A DNA stretch of 64,000 bases, taken from NCBI GenBank assembly GCA_001899715.1, contig MKWI01000016.1, positions 124,001 to 188,000 on the forward strand, given 5' to 3'. Source of the DNA: Sphingobium sp. 66-54. GTDB lineage: Bacteria > Pseudomonadota > Alphaproteobacteria > Sphingomonadales > Sphingomonadaceae. The notes beneath the pieces were generated by a model. The model saw only the letters and a list, made by a program, of their open reading frames with translations. It was not told the origin of the DNA and did not search any database. The position numbers and the translations under genes were made by a program. Shown here piece by piece: positions 1 to 9,380 of the stretch. The first letter of the stretch is position 1. The number at the start of each line of letters is the position of its first letter.

Positions 1-832
1 CGCCCTGAATAGCGCCGATCGTCACGACGCCGGGCGCCTGCGGGTCTTTCTCCCGACTGACGACGGACTGGACGTCGACGACGAAGCGCGCGGCGATCAG
101 CACCGGGTCGATGGTCGCATTCGGCATCGAGCCATGGCCGCCCCGGCCCTTGAAGCTGATCTCGATACTGTCCGAATTGGAGGTTAGCACCCCCGGCCGG
201 TAATGGACTTCCCCATAGGCAAAGGGTCCGGTGTGCAGGGCAAAGGCATAGTCCGGCTTGGGAAAACGCGTGAACAGCCCATCCTTGAGCATGGCCGCTG
301 CGCCGCCGAGCCCTTCCTCGGCAGGCTGCCCGATAAAGACCAGCGTCCCGCGCCAGACGGTTTTCATCGCAGCCAGCGCCCGCGCGGTGCCCACCCATGC
401 CGCCATGTGAATATCATGGCCGCAGCTATGCGCGAGATAGGTCGGTCGCCCCTGCCATTCGGTCTGCACCTGCGAGGCATAGGGCAGGCCGCTCTGCTCG
501 CGCATTGGCAAGGCATCCAGTTCCGTGCGCACCATCACGGTCGGCCCCGCGCCGTTGCGCAGCACCGCCACGATGCCGGTGCCGCCGACCCGCTCGGTCA
601 CGGCAAACCCCAGGGCGCGCATTTGGCGTGCGAGCAAGGCCGCGGTGCGTGTCTCGGCAAAGCCCAGTTCCGGATGGGCGTGGATATCCTTGTAGAGCGC
701 GTCGAGCGCCGGATAGCTCTGGTCGAGCAGGCGCGCGATGGCGGCCTTGTTCGCTGTTCCATCCTGAGCCTGCGCGGGTAGGGGCAGGGGTAGCAGCAGG
801 GCTGCCAGCCATGCGAGCGTGCCATATCTCAT
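1..832 (-). CDS. Exported M20-family amidohydrolase / carboxypeptidase, C-terminus cut by the window edge
   Basis: About 277 residues are visible, read leftward from ATG at 832. The protein starts with a signal peptide ending near AQAQ (residues 20-23), so it probably acts in the periplasm. Family landmarks of M20D (hippurate/N-acyl-amino-acid hydrolase type) follow: HAHPELGF at 51-58, an R-x-E-x-DALPM block at 102-110 and HSCGHDIHM at 134-142, whose Cys136 and His138 are expected metal ligands, then GQPAEEG. By family it hydrolyses an N-acyl or peptide amide bond using a two-metal site. The Asp usual in RADMDALP is Glu here (RTELDALP). The substrate is unknown. It lies downstream of the SnoaL-like gene on the same strand. 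Confidence 0.88.
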   Translation of the reverse strand, partial: MRYGTLAWLAALLLPLPLPAQAQDGTANKAAIARLLDQSYPALDALYKDIHAHPELGFAETRTAALLARQMRALGFAVTERVGGTGIVAVLRNGAGPTVMVRTELDALPMREQSGLPYASQVQTEWQGRPTYLAHSCGHDIHMAAWVGTARALAAMKTVWRGTLVFIGQPAEEGLGGAAAMLKDGLFTRFPKPDYAFALHTGPFAYGEVHYRPGVLTSNSDSIEISFKGRGGHGSMPNATIDPVLIAARFVVDVQSVVSREKDPQAPGVVTIGAIQG

Positions 833-892
833 TGCTGCCCCCTCCGGCTCGGAGTTGCGTGGCGAGTCCCGTCGCTGCGAGCCACGCTTATA

Positions 893-1426
893 TCACGTCG
901 CCTCGGGCGCGGCCTCCCGTGCCGAGCGCAGCGGATTCTCCGGCCCGGCGAGGCGGCCCGGAAGCTGCTCGTTGAAGATCTTGCGGCTGACGAATTTCCA
1001 TGCGCCGTCCACCTTGCGCATCTCGTCCTCATAATGGCCGTAGCTGCCGATCTTCGGGCTGTGGTCGGGGCCGTTATTGGCCATCTCAAACCAGTAGATG
1101 CGCCCCTTGGCGCGGTCGCCGTGGACATGGATCGACTGGTTGGTGATGAAGTGGCGCAGCACGACCGGCTTGCCCGAGCCGTCGTCGCCGTAAAATTCCT
1201 TGATGGCTTCCTTGTAGATGCCGATCTCGCGGTAGATCGCCTCGGGCCCGATCGCGGTGCCGCCCGCCCATTCCAGCTTGCCCTCCGGCGCGAACAGCGC
1301 GGCGTAGGATTCGGCATCGCCCCAGTCGAGCGCGAAGAGATATTCGGATTCGAGCTGCATGATCGCCGCGCGATCTTCCGCATAGCTGCTCGCCAGTGCC
1401 TGCCCGTGGCCCGTTTCCATCGTCAT
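893..1426 (-). CDS. SnoaL/NTF2-like family protein
   Basis: This is a 177-residue protein with the profile of a SnoaL-like (NTF2-fold) domain: an acidic N-terminal helix with a DRAAIMQLESEYLFALD stretch, then GDAESYAALFAPEGKLEW, then alternating beta strands (HFITNQSI, GRIYWFEM) and a C-terminal W-K-F-V-S-R-K-I-F strand. Members are small cone-shaped ligand-binding proteins, isomerases or dehydratases, and ring-hydroxylating dioxygenase small subunits share the fold. Start ATG 1426 has GGAGA about 12 bases upstream. It is divergent from the MFS gene at 1633, so the 1427-1632 gap probably carries both promoters. The function is not predictable beyond the fold; a role in the neighbouring catabolic set is inferred. 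Confidence 0.8.
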   Translation of the reverse strand: MTMETGHGQALASSYAEDRAAIMQLESEYLFALDWGDAESYAALFAPEGKLEWAGGTAIGPEAIYREIGIYKEAIKEFYGDDGSGKPVVLRHFITNQSIHVHGDRAKGRIYWFEMANNGPDHSPKIGSYGHYEDEMRKVDGAWKFVSRKIFNEQLPGRLAGPENPLRSAREAAPEAT

Positions 1427-1632
1427 GCCGCGTATTTCTCCCTGGCCCGGTGCATGCTTGATCTGATCTTCGAAGGACTTGCACGCGTCCTTCGGATAGT
1501 CTCTAAAGCATGGAAGTCAGTGCCGGAACAAGCCGGACAGAGTCAACGTGGATGTGAAGGGAAGTGAGAGGGCTGGGCCGTCGGGGGAGGCGAGGCAGGG
1601 CTTTCTGAGACAATCGGAGAGGACTTTCCCAT

Positions 1633-3081
1633 ATGGCAATGACACCCTCGGTGGGGCAGGCGGGGTCAACGGTGCAGGACGACGCGGCGAAGGCCACGCA
1701 TGTCTGGCCATCCGCTCCCGCGGCCTATTATGGCCTCACCATCATCATCATCGCGACGTTCCTGACCTTTTTCGACCAGACGGTGTTCTCCATGCTGGCC
1801 GAGCGGATCAAGATCGACTTCGGCCTGACGGACGAGCAACTCGGCATCCTGGGCGGCCCGGCGAGCGTCATTTTCTACGTGTTCGTCGGCGTGCCGCTGG
1901 CGCGGCTGGTGGATGTCTATCCGCGCAAGATCATCCTTGCGTTCAATGCGATTCTCGTCGGGACGGCGACGGCGCTCGGCGGCATCGCGCAGAATTTCGC
2001 GCATTTCTTCGGCACCCGCATGTTTCTGGGCGCGGGCGGGGCGACCCATGGGCCAGCCTCTTACTCGCTCATCACGGATATGTTCCGCCCGTTCCGCATC
2101 CCGCGTGCCTTCGCGCTGCTTCAACTCGGCTTCATCGGCGGCACGACCCTCGGCGTGTGGGGCGGCGGCAAGATGATCGCGATGACCTCCGATTGGGACA
2201 AGTCGCAGGTGCTCGGCCTGCACATCCACGGCTGGCAATGGATCCTGATCTGGATCGGCATTCCCTCGCTCCTCACCGCCATCGCTTTCCTGTTCATCAA
2301 GGAGCCGGTGCGCCGCGTCGAGCCGGCCGAGAAGGTCGTCGTGCCGGAGAAACAGGGCTTCGGCCGCGCCTTCCTCACCTTCGTCGGCTGGGATGCGTTC
2401 AAGGCGATCCGCTTCAAGGGCGCGGTCTATTATCCGCTGTTCTTCGGCCTCGCGCTCAGCGCCACGGAGAGCCAGGGCCTCACCTTCTGGCGCACCCCGT
2501 TCATGATTCGCACCTATGGGTGGGACGAGGAGACGATCGGCAACGTGCTGGCGCCGATGCTGCTGATCGCGCAGCTCATCGGCCTCGTCATAGGCGGTGT
2601 GATGGTCGAGCGGCTGGGGCGCCGCTACAAGGATGCGAACGTGCGCACCGCCGCGATCTGTTTCACCTTCACCACCGTCTGCACCTTGGCGATGCCGCTG
2701 ATGCCATCGGGCGAGCTGGCGGCCGCCGCGGCCGCGCTGGCCACCATGTCCGGGCTGGCTGGCGCGCCGGCGCAGAACGCGGCGATCCAGCGGGTCGCGC
2801 CGCAGTCGATGCGCGGGCAGGTGACGGCGCTCTACCTGTTCATGTTCACCTTCTTCGGGGCGATGGGCAGCTTCGTCATCGGCTCTGTCGCGCAGCGCGT
2901 GGTGGGCGATCCGCAGAAGCTGTGGATGGCCATCTTCATCACCGCCGGTGTGCTGCTGCCGCTCGCGACCATCCTCATGTGGCGGGCCTGCAAGCCCTAT
3001 CGCGAGGAGATCGAGCGGCTGGAGGCTGCGGAAGCGGCTGCGGCTGCGGCTGCGGCTGGCCAGGCAGCGGGAACAAGTTGA
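1633..3081 (+). CDS. MFS transporter, Spinster-like
   Basis: A 482-residue polytopic membrane protein with about 12 hydrophobic segments. The first segment carries FLTFFDQTVFSML. The segment after GLTDEQLGILGGPAS and the motif-A-like loop ARLVDVYPRK match the Spinster-like branch of the major facilitator superfamily, whose sphingomonad members often sit in aromatic or terpenoid catabolic clusters. The start is ATG 1633, with GGAGAGGA about 12 bases upstream. The C-terminus ends in an alanine-rich tail encoded by repeated GCGGCT codons. The gene leads an apparent rightward run with the ALDH, the LigW-like enzyme and a second MFS gene, so it is likely a substrate importer. The substrate is unknown. 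Confidence 0.87.
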   Translation: MAMTPSVGQAGSTVQDDAAKATHVWPSAPAAYYGLTIIIIATFLTFFDQTVFSMLAERIKIDFGLTDEQLGILGGPASVIFYVFVGVPLARLVDVYPRKIILAFNAILVGTATALGGIAQNFAHFFGTRMFLGAGGATHGPASYSLITDMFRPFRIPRAFALLQLGFIGGTTLGVWGGGKMIAMTSDWDKSQVLGLHIHGWQWILIWIGIPSLLTAIAFLFIKEPVRRVEPAEKVVVPEKQGFGRAFLTFVGWDAFKAIRFKGAVYYPLFFGLALSATESQGLTFWRTPFMIRTYGWDEETIGNVLAPMLLIAQLIGLVIGGVMVERLGRRYKDANVRTAAICFTFTTVCTLAMPLMPSGELAAAAAALATMSGLAGAPAQNAAIQRVAPQSMRGQVTALYLFMFTFFGAMGSFVIGSVAQRVVGDPQKLWMAIFITAGVLLPLATILMWRACKPYREEIERLEAAEAAAAAAAAGQAAGTS

Positions 3082-3186
3082 TCCCTCACCAACTATTCCC
3101 AGGCGCGATGGAATGTGGAATGGAGGCAGCGCCGTGAGGGGCGTTGCCGCGCCCTGTGCTTTGAGTCGATTTTGGAGAGACGAGAG

Positions 3187-4617
3187 ATGACCAGCTACCC
3201 CGCCTTGCACATGATTATCGACGGCGAAGCCGTTCGGGGCGGGGCGCGCCGCACGCAGACCATCGTCAATCCCGCCACGGGCGAGGCGCTGGGCGAGCTG
3301 CCGCTGGCCGATACGGCCGATCTCGACCGGGCACTGGCCACCGCGCGCCAGGGCTTTCTGCGCTGGCGCGATTCGACGCCGCAGGAGCGCTCGGCCGTGC
3401 TTTCCGGCGCAGCGCGGCTGCTGATGGAGCGGCAGGAGGATCTCGCCCGTATCGCCACGATGGAGCAGGGCAAGCCGCTCGCCGAGACGCGCATCGAGGT
3501 TATGATGGTTGCCGGCCTGTTCAACTTCTACGCCGGCGAGGTTTTCCGCATCTACGGCCGCACGCTGGTGCGCCCGGTGGGCACGCGCTCCACCGTTACC
3601 TACGAGCCGGTCGGCCCGGTCGCCGCCTTCTCGCCGTGGAACTTCCCGCTCGGTAACCCCGGCCGCAAGTTGGGCGCGCCCATCGCGGCGGGCTGCTCGG
3701 TCATCATGAAATCGGCCGAGGAGACGCCGGCCTCTGCGCTCGGCGTGCTCCAGTGCCTGCTCGATGCAGGCTTGCCCAAGGAGGTCGCGCAGGCCGTATT
3801 CGGCGTGCCCGATGAGGTTTCGCGCTATCTGCTCGCCTCGCCGATCATCCGCAAGCTGAGCTTCACCGGGTCCACCGTCGTCGGCAAGCACCTCGCCAAG
3901 CTGGCCGCCGAGGACCTGAAGCGCACCACCATGGAGTTGGGCGGCCACGGCCCGGTGCTGGTGTTCGACGATGTCGACGTCGACCGCGTGCTCGATACGA
4001 TGGTGCCCCACAAATATCGCAACGCCGGGCAGGTCTGCGTCTCGCCGACCCGCTTCATCGTACAGGAGGACGTGTTCGAGCGCTTCCGTGACGGTTTTGC
4101 CGAGCGCGCCAAGGCCGTGAAGGTCGGCAACGGTCTCGACGCCGGCACGCAGATGGGGCCGATGGCCAATCCCCGCCGGCCGGATGCGATGGAGCGGCTG
4201 ATCGGCGGCGCGGTCAAGGCCGGCGCCAAGCTGCATGCGGGCGGCGAGCGGCTCGGCAATCAGGGCTTTTTCTATGCGCCGTCCGTGCTCAGCGAGATCC
4301 CGCTCGATGCCGACATCATGAACGAGGAGCCGTTCGGCCCTGTCGCGCTCATCAATCCCTATCGCAGCGCGGAGGACATGATCGAGGAAGCCAACCGGCT
4401 GCCCTATGGCCTTGCCGCCTATAGCTGGACCAATGACGTCAAGATGCAGCGCCGTGTCGCGCGCGAGGTGGAGACCGGCATGATCGGCGTCAACAGCGTC
4501 GCCATCGGCGGGGCGGATACACCCTTCGGCGGCGTCAAATGGTCCGGCCACGGCCATGAGGACGGCAGCGAGGGCGTCCACGCCTGCCTCGTCACCAAGG
4601 CGGTGCATGAGGGCTAA
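3187..4617 (+). CDS. NAD(P)-dependent aldehyde dehydrogenase
   Basis: A 476-residue ALDH-superfamily enzyme that would oxidise an aldehyde to the acid. It shows FSPWNFPLG (148-156), the cofactor-binding FTGSTVVGK (from 226), general base Glu250 in MELGG and catalytic Cys284 in NAGQVC, so the active site is complete. The overall pattern is closest to succinate-semialdehyde or aromatic-aldehyde dehydrogenases; the exact substrate is not decided by sequence. I chose ATG 3187 because GGAGAGACGAG precedes it directly; the frame stays open upstream to 3115 but without a site as good. It lies between an MFS gene and the LigW-like decarboxylase, which suggests oxidation of a side-chain aldehyde before decarboxylation. 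Confidence 0.92.
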   Translation: MTSYPALHMIIDGEAVRGGARRTQTIVNPATGEALGELPLADTADLDRALATARQGFLRWRDSTPQERSAVLSGAARLLMERQEDLARIATMEQGKPLAETRIEVMMVAGLFNFYAGEVFRIYGRTLVRPVGTRSTVTYEPVGPVAAFSPWNFPLGNPGRKLGAPIAAGCSVIMKSAEETPASALGVLQCLLDAGLPKEVAQAVFGVPDEVSRYLLASPIIRKLSFTGSTVVGKHLAKLAAEDLKRTTMELGGHGPVLVFDDVDVDRVLDTMVPHKYRNAGQVCVSPTRFIVQEDVFERFRDGFAERAKAVKVGNGLDAGTQMGPMANPRRPDAMERLIGGAVKAGAKLHAGGERLGNQGFFYAPSVLSEIPLDADIMNEEPFGPVALINPYRSAEDMIEEANRLPYGLAAYSWTNDVKMQRRVAREVETGMIGVNSVAIGGADTPFGGVKWSGHGHEDGSEGVHACLVTKAVHEG

Positions 4618-4640
4618 GCACGATCAGACCATTCCGGACA

Positions 4641-4672
4641 CCGCCTGCGCCCGCCATCTGGCGCGCGGGCGG
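4641..4672 (+). other. Intercistronic hairpin between the ALDH and the decarboxylase gene
   Basis: The arms CCGCCTGCGC (4641-4650) and GCGCGGGCGG (4663-4672) pair with one G-T wobble around a 12-base loop. No T-run follows, so it is more likely an mRNA-stabilising or processing hairpin than a strong terminator. Confidence 0.5.
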
Positions 4673-4713
4673 CGGTCAGATGAGCAAGCATCAAGAACAA
4701 GGGAGAACAACGG

Positions 4714-5766
4714 ATGACACACGCGCTCAGGACCGGTGGAGACCGCGGCTATCTGCGCATTGCGACGGAGGAGGCATTCGCCATCCCCGAGCAGCTCGAC
4801 GCCTATTTGCGCCTCGTGCGCGATGGGCGGGCGGACAAGGCCACGACCTCGCTCTGGGGCTTCTACGGCACCTCGCCCTCCGAGCGCACCACGTTCATCC
4901 GCGACCGCCTGCTCGATCTCGATGCCCCGCGCATTCAGGCGATGGACGAGACCGGCGTCGACAAGGCGATCCTCTCGATGACCTCGCCGGGCGGCCAGGT
5001 GTTTGAGGCGGAGGAAGCCAAGGCCATCGTCACCAGGGGCAACGATGTGCTCGCCGCTGCCGTGGAGCGCTACCCGGACCGCTATTACGGCATGACCTCC
5101 ATCGCGCCGCAGGACGCTGCATGGTCCGTGCAGGAGATCAAGCGCGGACGGGACGAGCTGGGCTTCAAGGGCGTGATGGTCAACAGCCATATCCAGGGCC
5201 ATTATCTGGATGAGCCGCAGTTCGACCCCATCCTGCGTGCCTGCGCGGAGGGCGATCAGCTTCTCTACATTCACCCGCAGTCGCCGCCGGACAACATGAT
5301 CGCCGGCATGGTCGAGGCGGGGCTGGACGGCGCGCTGTTCGGCTTCGGCGTGGAGACCGGCTATCATCTGCTGCGCATCATCACCACCGGCGTGTTCGAT
5401 CGCTACCCGAGCCTGCAAATTGCGGTGGGTCATGGCGGCGAGGCGCTGCCTTACTGGCTGTTCCGCATCAACTACATGCATCAGGCCAGCGTGCGCTCCG
5501 GCCGCTACGAGCGCCTGAAGCCGCTCAAGAAGACGGTGGTCGATTATATGCGCGAGAATGTGCTGGTGACGACCAGCGGCATGGCGAGCGAGCCGGCGAT
5601 CAAGCTCTGCATCGAGCAGATGGGCGAGGACCGCGTCATGTACGCCATGGACTATCCCTATGAGTTCGTGGCGGACGAAGTGCGCGTGCACGATAATCTC
5701 GCTATCCCGTTCGAGCAGAAGAAGAAGCTGATGCAGACCAACGCCGAACGGGCATTCAAGCTGTGA
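4714..5766 (+). CDS. Amidohydrolase-superfamily decarboxylase, LigW-like (5-carboxyvanillate / resorcylate decarboxylase type)
   Basis: A 350-residue member of the amidohydrolase-2 group that performs metal-dependent, cofactor-free decarboxylation of hydroxyaryl acids. Instead of the HxH motif of classical amidohydrolases it has ATEEAF near the N-terminus (Glu19). The other putative metal ligands are His187 in YIHPQSPP and Asp313 in YAMDYPYE. This E/H/D spacing is nearly that recalled for the 5-carboxyvanillate decarboxylase LigW of Sphingobium, so a related ring decarboxylation is likely. The true substrate could instead be a resorcylate, a dihydroxybenzoate or another ortho-hydroxy acid. 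The start is ATG 4714, with AAGGGAG nearby. The next gene overlaps its stop (GTGA), which argues for co-translation with a transporter. Confidence 0.85.
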   Translation: MTHALRTGGDRGYLRIATEEAFAIPEQLDAYLRLVRDGRADKATTSLWGFYGTSPSERTTFIRDRLLDLDAPRIQAMDETGVDKAILSMTSPGGQVFEAEEAKAIVTRGNDVLAAAVERYPDRYYGMTSIAPQDAAWSVQEIKRGRDELGFKGVMVNSHIQGHYLDEPQFDPILRACAEGDQLLYIHPQSPPDNMIAGMVEAGLDGALFGFGVETGYHLLRIITTGVFDRYPSLQIAVGHGGEALPYWLFRINYMHQASVRSGRYERLKPLKKTVVDYMRENVLVTTSGMASEPAIKLCIEQMGEDRVMYAMDYPYEFVADEVRVHDNLAIPFEQKKKLMQTNAERAFKL

Positions 5767-7385
5767 ACGAGGCGGGGGGCGAGGCGCCGGCGCGCATCAG
5801 CGGCACGGCCTGGTATGCGCTGGCGCTGGTAGCGCTCAGCAATGCCATGTCGCTGCTGGACCGCAATATCCTGGCGATCCTGGCTCCCCGCATCAAGGCG
5901 GACCTGTCGATCGGCGACGCGGAACTCGGGTTGCTCTATGGCACCGTGTTCGCGTTGTTCTACGCGCTGTTCTCGCTGCCGCTCGGGCGGCTGACGGACG
6001 GCTGGGTGCGCACCCGCATCCTCAGCATCTCCATCGCCTTCTGGTCGCTGGCGAGCTGCCTTGCCGCTTTCGCCAACGGCTTTGCCATGCTGGCCGTCTC
6101 GCGCCTTGGCGTCGGGATCGGCGAGGGGGCGACGCAGCCGGCCGGCACCTCGCTGTTGTTCGATTATTTCCCGCGTCACCGGCGCGGTCTGGTCATGGCG
6201 GTGATTGCCGCCGCCATCGCGGTGGGCCTTGGCATGTCCTCCGTGCTCGGCGGCGTCGCGGCGGAATGGTGGGATGTGCGCTACGCCGGCGGCGCCGCGC
6301 CGCTCGGCTTCAGCGGCTGGCAGTTCGCCTTCATCGTCGCCTCGCTGCCCGGCTTCCTGCTTGCGGTCCTGCTCTGGTCCCTGCGTGAGCCGAAGCGCGG
6401 CGCCATGGACGGCATCGAAACCCAGCCCGATCCGGCGCCGTTCCGCGCCAGCGCGGCGCTGCTCGGGCAGGTGACACCGGGCAGCAATTTCCTTGCGCTG
6501 GCATCGCAGAAAGCCGGACCGCGCCAATGGCGGGCCGCCATCCTCTGCATCGTGCTGGTGGTCGCGCTGATGACCGCCCTGGTCCATGCCACCTCGGCCT
6601 TCTCGCCGCGCCCCTCGCTGGATTTCGGCTTCGTTGCGGTCAATCCCCACGTCATCCAGTGGGGCGTGATGGGCTTTGGCCTCATCGTCATCTTCAACCT
6701 GTTGCAGGGCCTCTCCCTGCGCGACAAGCCGACCTATGCGCTGATCGTCGGCTCGCCCTCGCTGATGATCGCGATGATGGTCGGCGCGCTGCAAACGGTC
6801 ATCAATTATGGTGTGATGGGCTTTACGCCCACCTTCATTATGCAGCATTATGGCGAGAGCCCGGCGGAGACCGGCGTGCGCTTCGGCCTGCTCTCGCTCG
6901 CCATCGGCGTCGTCGGACCGATGGTGGCGGGTCCGCTTTCGGACTGGCTGGAGCGCCGGATACCGGGAGTGGGGCGCGTATGGGTCACGCTGTTCGCGCT
7001 GGGCGTCTCGCCGCTCGTCGGCATCTGGGTCTATTTCGCGCCGGACGCGACCAATTTCTATATCCGCTTCGTGCTCTACAGCTTCATCCTGACCTGCTGG
7101 ATGCCGCCGCTCTACGCGTTGATGTATGGGCTGGTGCTACCGCGCATGCGGGGCATGACGTCGAGCACCTACCTCATCATCTCGACCATCTTCGGTCTGG
7201 GCACCGGCCCTTATCTGGTGGGCATGGTGTCGGACGCGACCGGCGGAGACCTGCGCATCGCCATCCTCAGTGCAAGCTGCGTGGCGGTGCCCATCGTCAT
7301 CCTGCTGCTCATCCTCGCCCGGCGCATCAGTAAGGACGAGGCGCTGATGCTGGAGCGGGCCCGCGCGGCCGGCGAGCCGGTCTGA
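5763..7385 (+). CDS. MFS transporter, Spinster-like, with a large central loop
   Basis: A 540-residue MFS carrier. It begins with the GTG of a GTGA overlap with the preceding stop, so translation is probably coupled. The hallmarks are SLLDRNILAILAPRIKADL, GDAELGLLYGT and motif A as GRLTDGWVRTR, followed by GVGIGEGATQPAG in the fourth segment; these are typical of the Spinster-like subfamily. A polar loop of roughly 60 residues (around 210-270) separates the two halves and makes the protein longer than the usual 420-480 residues. Context (LigW-like enzyme upstream, GMC oxidoreductase downstream) suggests uptake or efflux of the aromatic substrate or product. Confidence 0.87.
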   Translation: MNEAGGEAPARISGTAWYALALVALSNAMSLLDRNILAILAPRIKADLSIGDAELGLLYGTVFALFYALFSLPLGRLTDGWVRTRILSISIAFWSLASCLAAFANGFAMLAVSRLGVGIGEGATQPAGTSLLFDYFPRHRRGLVMAVIAAAIAVGLGMSSVLGGVAAEWWDVRYAGGAAPLGFSGWQFAFIVASLPGFLLAVLLWSLREPKRGAMDGIETQPDPAPFRASAALLGQVTPGSNFLALASQKAGPRQWRAAILCIVLVVALMTALVHATSAFSPRPSLDFGFVAVNPHVIQWGVMGFGLIVIFNLLQGLSLRDKPTYALIVGSPSLMIAMMVGALQTVINYGVMGFTPTFIMQHYGESPAETGVRFGLLSLAIGVVGPMVAGPLSDWLERRIPGVGRVWVTLFALGVSPLVGIWVYFAPDATNFYIRFVLYSFILTCWMPPLYALMYGLVLPRMRGMTSSTYLIISTIFGLGTGPYLVGMVSDATGGDLRIAILSASCVAVPIVILLLILARRISKDEALMLERARAAGEPV

Positions 7386-7610
7386 GTCTATCGGCATCGC
7401 TGGAGCGATATTGGAAGGCAGGCGGAATCCATCTGACGCTCGGAAATCGCGGCCAGTGACATGAGACGGGCAGGTGATTCGATTGCATTGGATCGCTTTC
7501 CCATATGCCTACCATTGTTGACTTTGCACGAAATGCCTCCAGTAATCGGAGAGACGAGTCATGCCGCGCGGCGCGCTGTCCGCGCCCGGCCAGGAGGGAA
7601 AGAACAGATC

Positions 7611-9275
7611 ATGGCGGATGAAACGACCGTAGACTATGTCATCGTCGGCGCGGGCAGCGCGGGCTGTGTCCTCGCCAACCGCCTCTCGGCGGATCGCAAC
7701 ACGCAGGTTGTGGTTTTGGAGGCCGGCGGCGACGACCGTCCGACGCGCGAGCTGAGCCAGTTCCGCTCCAACCTGATGATTCATATCCCCATCGGTTTCG
7801 GCAAGACGCTGAACGACCCCAAGGTCAACTGGCTCTATGAGACCGAGGTGGATGAGGGCTCCGGCGGCCGCCCGCACAAATGGCCCAAGGGTAAGGTGCT
7901 CGGCGGCTCTTCGTCGCTCAATGGCCTGCTCTACGTGCGCGGCCAGTCGGCCGACTATGACGGCTGGCGCCAGATGGGCAATGAGGGCTGGGGCTGGGAC
8001 GATATCCTGCCCTATTTCAAGAAGAGCGAGGACCAGCAGCGCGGCGCGATCCCGACGCACGGCGTGGGCGGCGGCCTCACCGTCTCCGATTTCCCTGAGC
8101 ATCACCCGGTCAGCAAGGCGCTGATCGACGCCTGCGTCGAGGCGGGCTACGCCTACAAGGACGACTTGAACGACGGCGATCAGGAAGGGTCGAGCTGGTT
8201 CCAGATGACCGCGCGCAACGGCAGGCGCTGCTCGGCCGCGGTCGCTTTCCTCCACCCGGTCATGGACCGCCCGAACCTCACCGTCGAGCTGCGCGCCATG
8301 ACCACGCGCATCCTGTTCGAGGGCAAGCGCGCCGTGGGCATCGAGTTCCGCCAGCATGATCGCGTGCGGCGTATCAAGGCGCGTAAGGAAGTCATCCTTG
8401 CCGCCGGCGCGGTGGAGAGCCCCAAGCTGCTGGAGATTTCCGGCGTGGGGCAGGGGGCGCTGCTCCAGTCGCTCGGCGTGCCGCTGGTCCACGAGTTGGC
8501 CGGCGTCGGCGAGAATCTGCAGGATCACTACATGATCGGCTGCCAGGCGCGGCTCAAGCCCGGCACGCCCTCGGTCAACAGCATGGCGAGCGGCCTGCCG
8601 CTGGTCGGCCAGATCATCAAATATGGCATGACGCGCAAGGGTCTGCTCAGCTATGCCGTGGCGCACGGCTGCACCTTCCTGCGCTCGCGCGAGGGGCTGG
8701 AGACGCCGGACGTGCAGATCCACACCATGGCTGCCTCGATGGATCTTGAGGTGCTCAACGCCAGGCAGCAGCTCGCGCTGGAGAAGGAGCCGGGCCTCGC
8801 CTCCAACCCGTGCCAGCTCCGCCCGGATTCCCGCGGCCATATCCACGCGAAGTCGCCCGATGGCTTGGATGCGCCGAAGATCACGCCCAACTATCTGTCC
8901 GACAAGAGCGACCAGCAGATGGCTGTCACCCAGCTCAAGATCATCCGTAAGATCTGGCAGCAGCCCGCCATCGCCAAATATCTGGAGTCGCCCACCGACC
9001 CCTTCGGCGAGACCGACGACCAGATGTTCCACTACGCCCAGGTCGCCGGTGGCACGCTCTACCACGCGGTCGGCACCTGCCGCATGGGCAGCGATCCCAA
9101 GGCGGTGGTCGACGCCCGCCTGCGCGTCCACGGCATCGAGGGCCTGCGCGTCATCGACGCTTCGGTCATGCCCAAGATCGTCTCCGGCAACACCAACGCC
9201 GCCTCGATCATGATCGGCGAGAAAGGCTCGCAGATGATCCTGGAGGACGCGAAGGAACTGGCGCCGGCCGCCTGA
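7611..9275 (+). CDS. GMC-family FAD-dependent alcohol oxidoreductase (choline dehydrogenase-like)
   Basis: A 554-residue flavoprotein of the glucose-methanol-choline family. The FAD-binding GAGSAG motif is at 13-18 and GKVLGGSSSLNG follows near residue 100. The catalytic pair is His485 in YHAVGTCRMG and Asn527 in SGNTNAAS, the expected base/partner combination of choline dehydrogenase-like enzymes. It should oxidise a primary or benzylic alcohol to the aldehyde, feeding the ALDH at 3187. ATG 7611 is preferred because GGAGGGAAAG precedes it. The frame is open back to 7461, but that extension lacks FAD-domain similarity. No signal peptide is present, so a cytoplasmic location is likely. Confidence 0.92.
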   Translation: MADETTVDYVIVGAGSAGCVLANRLSADRNTQVVVLEAGGDDRPTRELSQFRSNLMIHIPIGFGKTLNDPKVNWLYETEVDEGSGGRPHKWPKGKVLGGSSSLNGLLYVRGQSADYDGWRQMGNEGWGWDDILPYFKKSEDQQRGAIPTHGVGGGLTVSDFPEHHPVSKALIDACVEAGYAYKDDLNDGDQEGSSWFQMTARNGRRCSAAVAFLHPVMDRPNLTVELRAMTTRILFEGKRAVGIEFRQHDRVRRIKARKEVILAAGAVESPKLLEISGVGQGALLQSLGVPLVHELAGVGENLQDHYMIGCQARLKPGTPSVNSMASGLPLVGQIIKYGMTRKGLLSYAVAHGCTFLRSREGLETPDVQIHTMAASMDLEVLNARQQLALEKEPGLASNPCQLRPDSRGHIHAKSPDGLDAPKITPNYLSDKSDQQMAVTQLKIIRKIWQQPAIAKYLESPTDPFGETDDQMFHYAQVAGGTLYHAVGTCRMGSDPKAVVDARLRVHGIEGLRVIDASVMPKIVSGNTNAASIMIGEKGSQMILEDAKELAPAA

Positions 9276-9380
9276 GGATTGGCGGAGAGCCTTGTATTGG
9301 GAGCGGGGGTCAGCCGGGATGCTGGCCCCCTTTCCGCTTCACGAGCGAGCGGCGCTCGCCATCGGCGCGGGGCTGAATGT

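Noticed and set aside
1666-4608. 980-residue minus-strand open frame opposite the MFS and ALDH genes
   Set aside because: Low-complexity H/R/D/E/A composition typical of an antisense frame in GC-rich DNA; both sense genes have clear family motifs.
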